Positions 1-5,394 of a stretch of DNA of 10,374 bases are shown here, one piece after another. Under the pieces are notes generated by a model. The model worked only from the letters and a program-made list of their open reading frames with translations, did not search any database and was not told the DNA's origin. This DNA comes from Sphingomonadales bacterium (GTDB taxonomy: Bacteria; Pseudomonadota; Alphaproteobacteria; Sphingomonadales; Sphingomonadaceae), in assembly GCA_020200935.1 (NCBI GenBank), contig JAIVHR010000004.1, positions 1 to 10,374 on the forward strand, in the 5' to 3' direction. Positions within the stretch are counted from its first letter, which is position 1; every line of letters starts with the position of its first letter. The translations under genes and the position numbers were made by a program.

Positions 1-388
1 TCGCCTCGATGATCGCCGGCAGGTTCGCATCGAGCCAGTCCTTGAGCATCGGCCGGATCATCTCGCGCACCATTTGTTCGAGCGCGGCCGAGCCCGCCGC
101 CTCCTGCGTCTCGTCATGCTCGCGCGCGATCGTCGAGAGCATGGCGAGCGCCGTCCGCCCGGCATCGGCCGCGTCGTCGGAGAGCAGCGGCTGCTCCTCG
201 CTATCCGCCATGGCGGGTTCCTCGACGGTGTCGGTCAGTTCGAGCACGTCGGCGCTGTCGACGACCGGATCCTTGCGCGGTCCGCCGCGGCGCGGGGGCG
301 CGCGCCTTTCATCGCCGTCCTCGGCGATGATCTTCTTGATGGAGGCGAGGATCTCCTCCATCGTCGGCTCATGGTTAACGTCGCCCAT
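1..388 (-). CDS. popZ: PopZ-like polar organizing protein (DUF2497), 3' end cut by window edge
   Basis: The reading frame opens at an ATG at 388-386 and stays open to base 1, giving about 129 residues. The N-terminus carries the family hallmark around residues 9-21 (PTMEEILASIKKIIAED). A long acidic, Pro/Glu-rich linker follows, then the start of the C-terminal oligomerisation region (EQMVREMIRPMLKDWLDAN, then LPAIIEA at the edge). PopZ/DUF2497 proteins of alphaproteobacteria self-assemble at the cell pole and tether ParB-parS and cell-cycle factors. From family knowledge only roughly 15-25 C-terminal residues should be missing. The start lies 14 bases after the tolC stop, with TTGAGG as a modest ribosome site, so it is probably the third gene of the PCMT-tolC-popZ unit. 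In related genomes valS often follows, but that is outside this window. The identification rests on the N-terminal motif plus synteny; polar function is inferred. Confidence 0.9.
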   Translation of the reverse strand, partial: MGDVNHEPTMEEILASIKKIIAEDGDERRAPPRRGGPRKDPVVDSADVLELTDTVEEPAMADSEEQPLLSDDAADAGRTALAMLSTIAREHDETQEAAGSAALEQMVREMIRPMLKDWLDANLPAIIEA

Positions 389-402
389 CGGCGCGACATG
401 CC

Positions 403-1863
403 TCAATTTTCGGGCGTTGTCACGATGCCGCGTTCCGGATTGTCGACGGTGCGTGTCGCATCGACAACAGGCATCGGATCGTCGTCGAAATCAAACCAGC
501 TGCCGCGCACCCGGTCGTAATTGACCACCGGATCGTAGAGCGCGCCGCCGTCGAGCCCGAGATCGCCGGCCTCCGCGCGGCCCATCGCGGCGAGCAGGTT
601 GAAGCCCGCGACATAGGCGTTGCGCCGCGCGGTGACGAGATCGACCTGGCTGTTCAGAAGTTCCTGCTCGGCATTAAGAATGTCGAGTATCGTCCTCAAA
701 CCGACCGAATTTTCCGCGCGCACGCCTTCGAGCGCCAGCGCATTCGCATCGACCGCGATCTGGGTCGATTCGATCACCTGGAGCGCCGCGCGATAGCGCG
801 AGAATGCCGCCCGGACATCGGCGACGACGGCGCGCTCGGTGGCGACGATCAATTCCTGCGCCTGATCGTAGCGCGCCTGCGCCTGACGCACCCGGGCGCC
901 GGGCCCGCCGCCCTGATAGAGCGGGATCGTCGCCTGCAATCCGACCGATGCCGTGGTCTCGCGTTGGGAAATGCCGACGGCGCCGGCCCCGCCTCCGCCC
1001 AAGGTGCCGAAATAATCGGTATATGCGCCGTTGGCGACCGCCGAGAGCCGCGGCAGCCGCGCCGCCTCGGCGACATCGATATCCTCGCGCGCCGCCTGAG
1101 CGTTGCGCTGCGAGGAGAGCAGATCGGGATTGCCGACGATCGCGATATCCTCGGCCTGGTCGGGATTTTCGGGCAGATCGGGCAGCGGCGGCGGCGGCTC
1201 GAGATTTTCGGGCCACGAACCGACGAGCTGCAGATAGAACTCCTGGGCCGCCTCCAATTCGGCCCGGGCGCTGTCGAGCCGGCTGCGCGCCAGCGACAGC
1301 CGCGCTTCGGCCTGGGCGACGTCGGTGCGCGTCAGATCGCCGATCTCGAAGCGGTCGGAGGTCGCCTGCAGGTTGGTGTCGAGCACCCGCACCTGGTTGG
1401 CGTTGAGCTCGACGATATTGCGGTTGGCGATGACGTCCATATAGGCCGCGACGACGCGGACAAAGAGCGTCGCCTCGGTCGAGCGCAAATCGGCGCGTCC
1501 GGCCTCGACGCGCGCTTCGGCGGCGTCGATGCCGTTGCGCACCGCGCCGCCCTGATAGAGCGGAAATTCGAGCTGCGCGTCGATCCTGCCGATGCGATCG
1601 GGCGAGGTGAAGCTGTTGGGGGATTTGCGCACCGCCTCGGTGTAAGTGCCCTGCGCATTGAGCGAGGGCCGGCCCGATGCCGCGGCGATCGGCACATTTT
1701 CGTCGACCGCGCGCTGGCCGGCGCGCGCCGCATTCAGGGTCGGGTTGGTCAGATAGGCCTCGAGCAGCGCCTCGCGCAAAGTGTCGGCGGCGGCCGGAAC
1801 CGGCAGCGCCAGCGCGGCCGCGGCGGCGCTTGCCAAAAATCGTCTCGTCATACGCCTCGCCAT
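403..1863 (-). CDS. tolC: TolC-family outer membrane efflux/secretion channel
   Basis: 486 residues, close to the usual TolC length (E. coli about 490). A basic start, an Ala/Leu core and cleavage near PAAA-DT (about residue 26) form a Sec signal peptide. The mature protein shows the two internal OEP repeats: residues about 27-225 with PLYQGGAVRNG near residue 100, and about 240-430 with PLYQGGGPGARVRQAQ. The repeated PLYQGG motif marks the duplicated strand/helix unit of the trimeric channel. TolC proteins form the outer-membrane exit duct for type I secretion systems and RND/MFS drug pumps. The ATG at 1863-1861 shares its A with the TGA of the upstream methyltransferase gene, so translation is likely coupled. 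A second in-frame ATG four codons later (1851) is a possible true start and would give a more typical signal peptide. The last ~50 residues are an Asp/Pro-rich periplasmic tail. The partner inner-membrane pump is not in the window. Confidence 0.93.
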   Translation of the reverse strand: MARRMTRRFLASAAAAALALPVPAAADTLREALLEAYLTNPTLNAARAGQRAVDENVPIAAASGRPSLNAQGTYTEAVRKSPNSFTSPDRIGRIDAQLEFPLYQGGAVRNGIDAAEARVEAGRADLRSTEATLFVRVVAAYMDVIANRNIVELNANQVRVLDTNLQATSDRFEIGDLTRTDVAQAEARLSLARSRLDSARAELEAAQEFYLQLVGSWPENLEPPPPLPDLPENPDQAEDIAIVGNPDLLSSQRNAQAAREDIDVAEAARLPRLSAVANGAYTDYFGTLGGGGAGAVGISQRETTASVGLQATIPLYQGGGPGARVRQAQARYDQAQELIVATERAVVADVRAAFSRYRAALQVIESTQIAVDANALALEGVRAENSVGLRTILDILNAEQELLNSQVDLVTARRNAYVAGFNLLAAMGRAEAGDLGLDGGALYDPVVNYDRVRGSWFDFDDDPMPVVDATRTVDNPERGIVTTPEN

Positions 1864-2528
1864 CAGAAAACGAATGCTCTGGGATGTTCGAAACCCGGCA
1901 GCCGGGCCGATTGCGCCTCGGCGAAATCGGTCAGCCCGAAGCCGCCGCCATGCTTGCGGCCATAGACGAGGCGGATCACGCCGTCGGAATCGATCGCGGC
2001 GGCGAGCCGCCCGCCCTCGGCGAGCTGATCGGCCAGCTCCTCGGGCAGATGATCGACCGCGCCGTCGATGAGTATCGCGTCATAGGGCGCGCCGGCGACC
2101 CATCCCGCCTCCATCTCGCCCTCGACGATCTCGACATTGCCGCGATCGCCGAGCAGCTCGCGCGCGCGGCCGGCGAGCGCGGGATCGCTTTCGAGCGCCA
2201 CCACGCTGCCGGCGAGCCGCGAACAGAGCGCCGCCGGATAGCCGGTCGCCGCGCCGATCACGAGCACCGCATCGTCGGGCTTCAACGCCAATTCGTCGAG
2301 CAATCGCGCGGTCGACAGCGGCAGGTTCATCCGCCGCCCCTCGCCGAGCGGCACCAAAGTCTCGGCATAGGCCAGCGCGCGGCGCTCGGCGGGCACGAAA
2401 TCCTCGCGCGCGATGCTGCCCATCGCGCGGATCAAGCGCTGATCGTCGACATTCGTCGTGCGCAGCTGGCTCTCGACCATCGCCTCGCGCATCGCGGCAA
2501 AATCGTAGCCCGCAGATTCGTAACTCAT
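1863..2528 (-). CDS. PCMT-family (protein-L-isoaspartate O-methyltransferase-like) protein
   Basis: A soluble protein of 221 residues with the PCMT fold. The N-terminal helix reads MVESQLRTTNVDDQRLIRAM (residues 18-37), followed by REDFVP (41-46). A SAM-binding motif I region is VLVIGAATGYPAAL (88-101) and a later YDAILIDGAVDHLP stretch lies near 149-162. Family members methylate isoaspartyl residues in damaged proteins using SAM. Two features are off. The usual GQTIS active-site segment is replaced by GRRMNLPLSTA (64-74), and motif I lacks the normal glycine pattern. This looks like the TolC-linked alphaproteobacterial subgroup, whose activity is uncertain. I chose the ATG at 2528 over longer in-frame starts at 2549 and 2585. 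It has GAGCGGA a short distance upstream, it matches the expected N-terminus, and the likely promoter (2557-2585) lies inside the longer version. The gene overlaps tolC by one base and leads the tolC-popZ operon. Confidence 0.85.
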   Translation of the reverse strand: MSYESAGYDFAAMREAMVESQLRTTNVDDQRLIRAMGSIAREDFVPAERRALAYAETLVPLGEGRRMNLPLSTARLLDELALKPDDAVLVIGAATGYPAALCSRLAGSVVALESDPALAGRARELLGDRGNVEIVEGEMEAGWVAGAPYDAILIDGAVDHLPEELADQLAEGGRLAAAIDSDGVIRLVYGRKHGGGFGLTDFAEAQSARLPGFEHPRAFVF

Positions 2529-2556
2529 TGTCGTTCCGCTCTCATCCATCGCCACT

Positions 2557-2585
2557 GTCTTATCGAAGCAATACAGTCGCGTCAA
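2557..2585 (-). promoter_or_regulatory. Sigma70-like promoter for the PCMT-tolC-popZ operon
   Basis: Read on the minus strand, TTGACG (2585-2580) is followed after 17 bases by TAAGAC (2562-2557), placing transcription start near 2550, about 22 bases before the chosen ATG at 2528. The -35 matches consensus in 5 of 6 positions and the -10 in 3 of 6, which is normal for alphaproteobacteria. The site was found by eye; no start-site data support it. Confidence 0.5.
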
Positions 2586-2659
2586 TCAGGCCTTCTACCG
2601 GCATGTGCACGCAAGGCCAAGCGCGCAGGCGCCCCGGTTCGACGAAAAGCCGACAGCGG

Positions 2660-2688
2660 TTGACAGTGTGCAACACAAGCCGCATCTG
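2660..2688 (+). promoter_or_regulatory. Probable promoter of tRNA-Cys
   Basis: A perfect TTGACA at 2660-2665 is followed after 17 bases by a weak -10 (CATCTG, 2683-2688), predicting a start near 2695, about 20 bases before the mature tRNA. The -35 is convincing; the -10 is poor, and its exact position is uncertain. Confidence 0.45.
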
Positions 2689-2714
2689 CGCCGCCTTGCC
2701 AGCACATGCTCCGG

Positions 2715-2788
2715 GGCCCGATGGCGGAGTGGTTACGCAGCGGACTGCAAATCCGTGTACGCCGGTTCGATTCCGGCTCGGGCCTCCA
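2715..2788 (+). tRNA. tRNA-Cys (anticodon GCA)
   Basis: A complete 74-nt cloverleaf with encoded CCA. The acceptor stem pairs GGCCCGA (2715-2721) with TCGGGCC (2778-2784), U is the discriminator (2785, the cysteine identity base), and CCA lies at 2786-2788. The anticodon stem GCGGA/TCCGT encloses the loop CTGCAAA with GCA at 2747-2749. The T-arm is GCCGG-TTCGATT-CCGGC. It encodes the cysteine acceptor. A short T-run at 2794-2798 just after it may assist termination. The flanking sequence downstream changes character, so this gene is a candidate integration point for the region to its right. Confidence 0.97.
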
Positions 2789-3604
2789 GGCAGTTTTTGC
2801 ATAAGACGTCTCTTGGCCATGCTCTCCGGCAGAAGTGGCGCTGTTCTGCGTTCGGCCGGCGCCCGAAACCGTGTGACCGTGCCAAAATTTCTGACACCAA
2901 ATTCAGCACACACGGGCCAATTTTGCCGAAAGTCTCTCCGGCCAAATTGCCCGTACGGTTTCAATAGCCAGAGAAGAGTGAGCCTTGACTGGTTGCCCGG
3001 CAGTACGTCCGCTTTGAGCCATAAGTGGGCATTTAGGCCGATGCTACAACTGGCATTTTGTCATGAGTGCGAGGCCGATCTGTGCCCGCCCCCTTTACCC
3101 GTAGTGCGCGTGTGCTGGCTGAGCTTGACGGTCATCATCGATCCCTAGCGCCGTCATGTTCATCGAAAACCTGACGTCCCGCTGTCAACAAACCTTTTTT
3201 CTTAATTCCAATAGCTTACAGTAGAGATTTTTGTCAACGCGGAGTGTCAAAGGTATGCACCCCACGGACATTGGCTGGAGTCCTCCACGGTTGTGCAACA
3301 GCACTGTGGGCCGAAAACCGTCCATGGATCGCCTAGGGGATCCCGATAATTCCGTTTTTGCGAAGGACTGCTCTAGGGCCGCCAGCGGACTGTCCGGATT
3401 GCGGCGACAGATGGTAAAAGGTCGCAGGTCGGCAAGCGCCCTATTTTCGGTCGTTAGAGATTTCAGGACAGGCTGAATGCGAAAACAGGCGTGTGGTTAC
3501 AGGTGATCAAGGAAGTTCATTGTCCCGTGCCAGCGACAGTTCAGCGCGCCGACGATACTCTTTCAACAATGTAATTTCGGATACGAATCGGCTATTTATC
3601 TAGG
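2789..3604 (+). other. ~815-base stretch with no convincing gene (possible island junction)
   Basis: No frame here shows a recognisable protein or the strong G/C third-position bias of the neighbours. Short open frames exist (for example 3255-3476, 73 codons, with GGAG ten bases upstream), but their codon use is mixed and the product resembles nothing I know. The stretch contains a 15-pair imperfect inverted repeat (2912-2954), several CCAAATT-like words between 2881 and 2948, and a markedly AT-rich patch around 3181-3240 (21 of 60 bases are G or C, against about 40 of 60 in a sampled stretch of the PCMT gene). It separates core genes and tRNA-Cys from the molybdenum-cofactor/nitrate block. 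I read it as eroded or non-coding junction DNA; no integrase, transposase or tRNA 3'-end repeat is visible. Confidence 0.5.
2912..2954. repeat. Imperfect inverted repeat, 15 paired bases, 10-nt loop
   Basis: The left arm 2912-2928 pairs with the right arm 2939-2954, with one bulged C (2918) and one mismatch (2924/2943), around the loop AAAGTCTCTC. No T-run follows on either strand close by, so it is not a standard intrinsic terminator. It could be a small-RNA hairpin, a protein-binding palindrome, or a remnant of a mobile element end. Confidence 0.6.
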
Positions 3605-3955
3605 ATGAGAATCGCTTATCTCGTAAGTGGTTTTACGTTCCTTGCACTCGGTGCAATTGGGGTCGCCGTTCCATTGCTTCCCACGGTGCCCTTCATGCTA
3701 TTGGCGGCTTTCTGTTTTGCTCGCAGCAGCCCGGCACTCGAGCGGCGATTGCTGGAGCATCGCCGAATTGGACCGCATATCAGGGATTGGCGAGCGCGTG
3801 GGGCAATCGGAAAAGGAGGCAAGAGAACAGCTCTCGTCGCGTTTTCGCTCAGTGCTATCTTGAGCGTCCTGCTTCTGCCCTTACGTTGGGCAGTAGTCCC
3901 GCTGGCAGTCGCCGCGATCGGGAGCATCTGGATCTTGAAGCGGCCGGACGCCTAA
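3605..3955 (+). CDS. DUF454/YbaN-family inner membrane protein
   Basis: 116 residues. The DUF454 signature is clear: VAVPLLPTVPFMLLAAFCFARSS at about residues 22-44 and HRRIGPHIRDWRARGAI at about 52-68, with a KGGKR cluster before the last membrane pair. Hydrophobic spans lie at about 5-25, 29-45, 76-93 and 95-110, so this is a small polytopic inner membrane protein. The biochemical role of the family is not established. The only ATG is at 3605, with a weak TAGG directly before it. It sits 136 bases before moaD on the same strand and could be its own unit, because a possible FNR-type promoter lies between them. Membership of the nitrate block is suggested only by position. Confidence 0.85.
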   Translation: MRIAYLVSGFTFLALGAIGVAVPLLPTVPFMLLAAFCFARSSPALERRLLEHRRIGPHIRDWRARGAIGKGGKRTALVAFSLSAILSVLLLPLRWAVVPLAVAAIGSIWILKRPDA

Positions 3956-4035
3956 GGGAGAGGTCCAAACGGCTTCCGGGATAAGGACTTGCATCGGTGG
4001 CCAAAGGTACGGCAGCGATTGACCATCCGAGATCG

Positions 4036-4049
4036 TTGACCTGTATCAG
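4036..4049 (+). promoter_or_regulatory. FNR/Dnr-like binding site upstream of moaD
   Basis: TTGAC-CTGT-ATCAG matches the FNR/CRP-family anaerobic consensus TTGAT-N4-ATCAA at 8 of 10 positions (9 if C is allowed at the fifth). Its centre is 4042.5. A class II activator site at -41.5 would place the start at 4084, and a -10-like TATGTC lies at 4072-4077, exactly the -12 to -7 positions for that start. This geometry supports oxygen- or NO-dependent control of the moaD-moaE-moaB-moeA unit. It was identified by eye. Confidence 0.55.
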
Positions 4050-4091
4050 TCACTATCGATCGGCATTGCACTATGTCATCAATCGAATCCC

Positions 4092-4346
4092 ATGGAGCAT
4101 GATTTGAAAGTTCTGTTTTTTGGCATTCTGGGTTATCAATTCGGTCGCGAAGCGGAGATCGAAGTTTCGGAGGCATGTTCTGTCGCCGAGCTGCGGAAAA
4201 GGCTTGCGGCGATGAGACCCGACTGTGAGGATGCCATCTGGGCACGCTCGGTCCGAGCCTGCGTGGATCAGCGGATGGTCTCGGAAGACACCATGGTTGG
4301 ACCGGGACAGGAAGTTGCCTTTTTTCCTCCGCTGTCAGGCGGATGA
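4092..4346 (+). CDS. moaD: Molybdopterin synthase small subunit MoaD
   Basis: 84 residues from the ATG at 4092, with the ubiquitin-like MoaD pattern: KVLFFGILGY near the start and a C-terminal FFPPLSGG ending in the obligatory Gly-Gly. That terminus is adenylylated, then carries the thiocarboxylate sulfur that MPT synthase inserts into precursor Z. A TTG at 4104 may be the real start. GGAG (4094-4097) lies six bases before it, it leaves an 80-residue protein of typical length, and no ribosome site precedes the ATG. moaE begins two bases after the stop, so the two synthase subunits are co-translated. The predicted FNR-type promoter lies immediately upstream. No moaA or moaC is nearby. Confidence 0.92.
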   Translation: MEHDLKVLFFGILGYQFGREAEIEVSEACSVAELRKRLAAMRPDCEDAIWARSVRACVDQRMVSEDTMVGPGQEVAFFPPLSGG

Positions 4347-4347
4347 A

Positions 4348-4821
4348 ATGACTTGCACAACCCGGCTCGCCCATGAGCCGTTTCGACCTGATGTCGAGCT
4401 GGCCGATTTGATCGATGGAGCGATCGCGGTGGGCGCGATCGTGAGCTTTGTCGGCGTCTCACGACCTGCCAGCCATGATGGCCACACGATGGAAAGTCTG
4501 TTGCTCGATCATTGTCCTGGAATGACCGAACGCTCTCTCTCTGAGATCGCGGCCGACGCGTCGGATCGCTTCGATATCGAACATATCCGTGTGGTTCATC
4601 GCTGCGGATTTATCGAGCCCGGAGAGCCGATCGTCTTCGTAGCGGCTGCGGCCGTCCATCGTCGCGCGGCATTCGAGGCGGCCGATTATCTGATGGATCG
4701 CCTGAAGACCGATGCCGTCTTTTGGAAACGAGAAGGTCGCGATTCGGGATCGGTCTGGATGGAGCCGAGCGAGCAGGACCGACAGGACCGAGCAAGATGG
4801 AGCGATCGGTGCCAGGAATAG
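4348..4821 (+). CDS. moaE: Molybdopterin synthase catalytic subunit MoaE
   Basis: 157 residues. Conserved MoaE blocks are present: SFVGVSR (33-39), the VVHRCGFIEPGE region (82-93), the HRRAAFEAADYLMDRLK region (104-120) and DAVFWKREG (122-130). Lys120 and Lys127 correspond to the catalytic lysines of the E. coli enzyme. With MoaD it forms the heterotetramer converting cyclic pyranopterin monophosphate to molybdopterin in the cytoplasm. The frame stays open upstream into moaD, but the ATG at 4348, with AGGCGG in front and a start just after the moaD stop, gives the correct N-terminus. The last 25 bases overlap the start of moaB, so translation is coupled down the operon. The Arg/Asp/Gln-rich last 17 residues are the only unremarkable extension. 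Confidence 0.94.
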   Translation: MTCTTRLAHEPFRPDVELADLIDGAIAVGAIVSFVGVSRPASHDGHTMESLLLDHCPGMTERSLSEIAADASDRFDIEHIRVVHRCGFIEPGEPIVFVAAAAVHRRAAFEAADYLMDRLKTDAVFWKREGRDSGSVWMEPSEQDRQDRARWSDRCQE

Positions 4822-5345
4822 ACCAGGACCTGCAATTCCACCCCTTGCGGATCGCGTTGGTAACCATCTCTGACACGCGCATTGAAGCAACAGACACATC
4901 AGGTGAGCTGCTGGCAAAGAGGCTAACGGAGGCGGGGCACGAGCTTGCAAGCCGCAAAATCGTGACCGACGATAAGGACGCGATTCGCGTCAGCGTGAAG
5001 GCTCTCGTGGACGACGACAATGTCGATCTGGTCATCACCACCGGCGGCACTGGATTCGCGCCGCGCGATGTCACGCCGGAAGCGATCAAGCCGTTGTTTC
5101 GACGAGAGATGGATGGCTTCTCGGTAGTTTTTCACCAGGCGAGCAGCAGCACAGTCGGCGTCTCGACATTGCAGTCGCGCGCCTTCGCCGGGCAGGTCGA
5201 GGACACTTTCATATTCTGCCTCCCGGGTTCGCCCGGAGCCTGCCGTGATGCCTGGGATCTCGTGCTCGCGCTCGAACTCGACAGTCGCTACCGGCCCTGC
5301 TCGCTTGCGGGCCAGATCCCCCGCCTGCGAGCTCTGTGCGCATGA
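4797..5345 (+). CDS. moaB: MoaB/Mog-type molybdopterin-binding protein
   Basis: 182 residues. The core begins with PLRIALVTISDTR (16-28) and carries the molybdopterin-binding signature TTGGTGFAPRDVTPEA (81-96). A later FCLPGSPGACRDAWD (140-154) belongs to the MoaB branch. Mog proteins adenylylate molybdopterin; bacterial MoaB relatives do the same job in some species, while E. coli MoaB appears dispensable. As no separate mog is visible here, this gene is the likely adenylyltransferase. I chose the ATG at 4797, preceded by AGGA nine bases away. A longer version from 4722 would add 25 residues lying wholly inside moaE in another frame and is unlikely. The stop at 5345 is followed by a 45-base spacer to moeA containing a small leader ORF. 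Confidence 0.9.
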   Translation: MERSVPGIDQDLQFHPLRIALVTISDTRIEATDTSGELLAKRLTEAGHELASRKIVTDDKDAIRVSVKALVDDDNVDLVITTGGTGFAPRDVTPEAIKPLFRREMDGFSVVFHQASSSTVGVSTLQSRAFAGQVEDTFIFCLPGSPGACRDAWDLVLALELDSRYRPCSLAGQIPRLRALCA

Positions 5346-5362
5346 GAGGGGCGATCGGACGT

Positions 5363-5369
5363 AAGGAGA
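5363..5369 (+). promoter_or_regulatory. Strong ribosome binding site placed before the leader ORF, not before moeA
   Basis: AAGGAGA at 5363-5369 is the best Shine-Dalgarno sequence in the moa-moe unit. It lies 7 bases before an ATG at 5377 but 21 bases before the moeA ATG at 5391, too far for direct initiation there. Confidence 0.6.
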
Positions 5370-5376
5370 CCGAATC

Positions 5377-5394
5377 ATGAGTGACCCCGCATGA
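5377..5394 (+). CDS. Five-codon leader ORF (MSDPA) overlapping the moeA start
   Basis: ATG-AGT-GAC-CCC-GCA-TGA, with the TGA sharing two bases with the moeA ATG (ATGA overlap, 5391-5394). It owns the strong ribosome site at 5363-5369, so ribosomes probably load here and restart at moeA. Alternatively, one missing base has separated an original N-terminus: adding one base would fuse MSDPA in frame to the moeA reading frame. The sequence alone cannot decide between the two. Confidence 0.4.
   Translation: MSDPA

Noticed and set aside
964..1965. 333-codon plus-strand frame opposite tolC
   Set aside because: It is antisense to a clear TolC protein; long shadow frames are expected in GC-rich DNA.
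2733..2945. Minus-strand open frame of 70 codons containing ARAGIEPAYTDLQSAA
   Set aside because: It runs antisense through tRNA-Cys; this peptide string is a well-known false protein produced by reading tRNA genes backwards.
2528..3148. Plus-strand open frame of 206 codons after the PCMT start
   Set aside because: It passes through the tRNA gene and the non-coding block, with no domain or codon bias.
3231..3476. Plus-strand frame of 81 codons (or 73 from the ATG at 3255)
   Set aside because: There is a possible GGAG upstream, but mixed third-position bases and no recognisable protein; kept only as a remark in the non-coding block.
3497..3510. TTACA-GGTG-ATCAA, a third possible FNR-type site before the DUF454 gene
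   Set aside because: Only one half-site is good; the other lacks the key G, and the distance to the gene (about 100 bases) gives no fitting -10.
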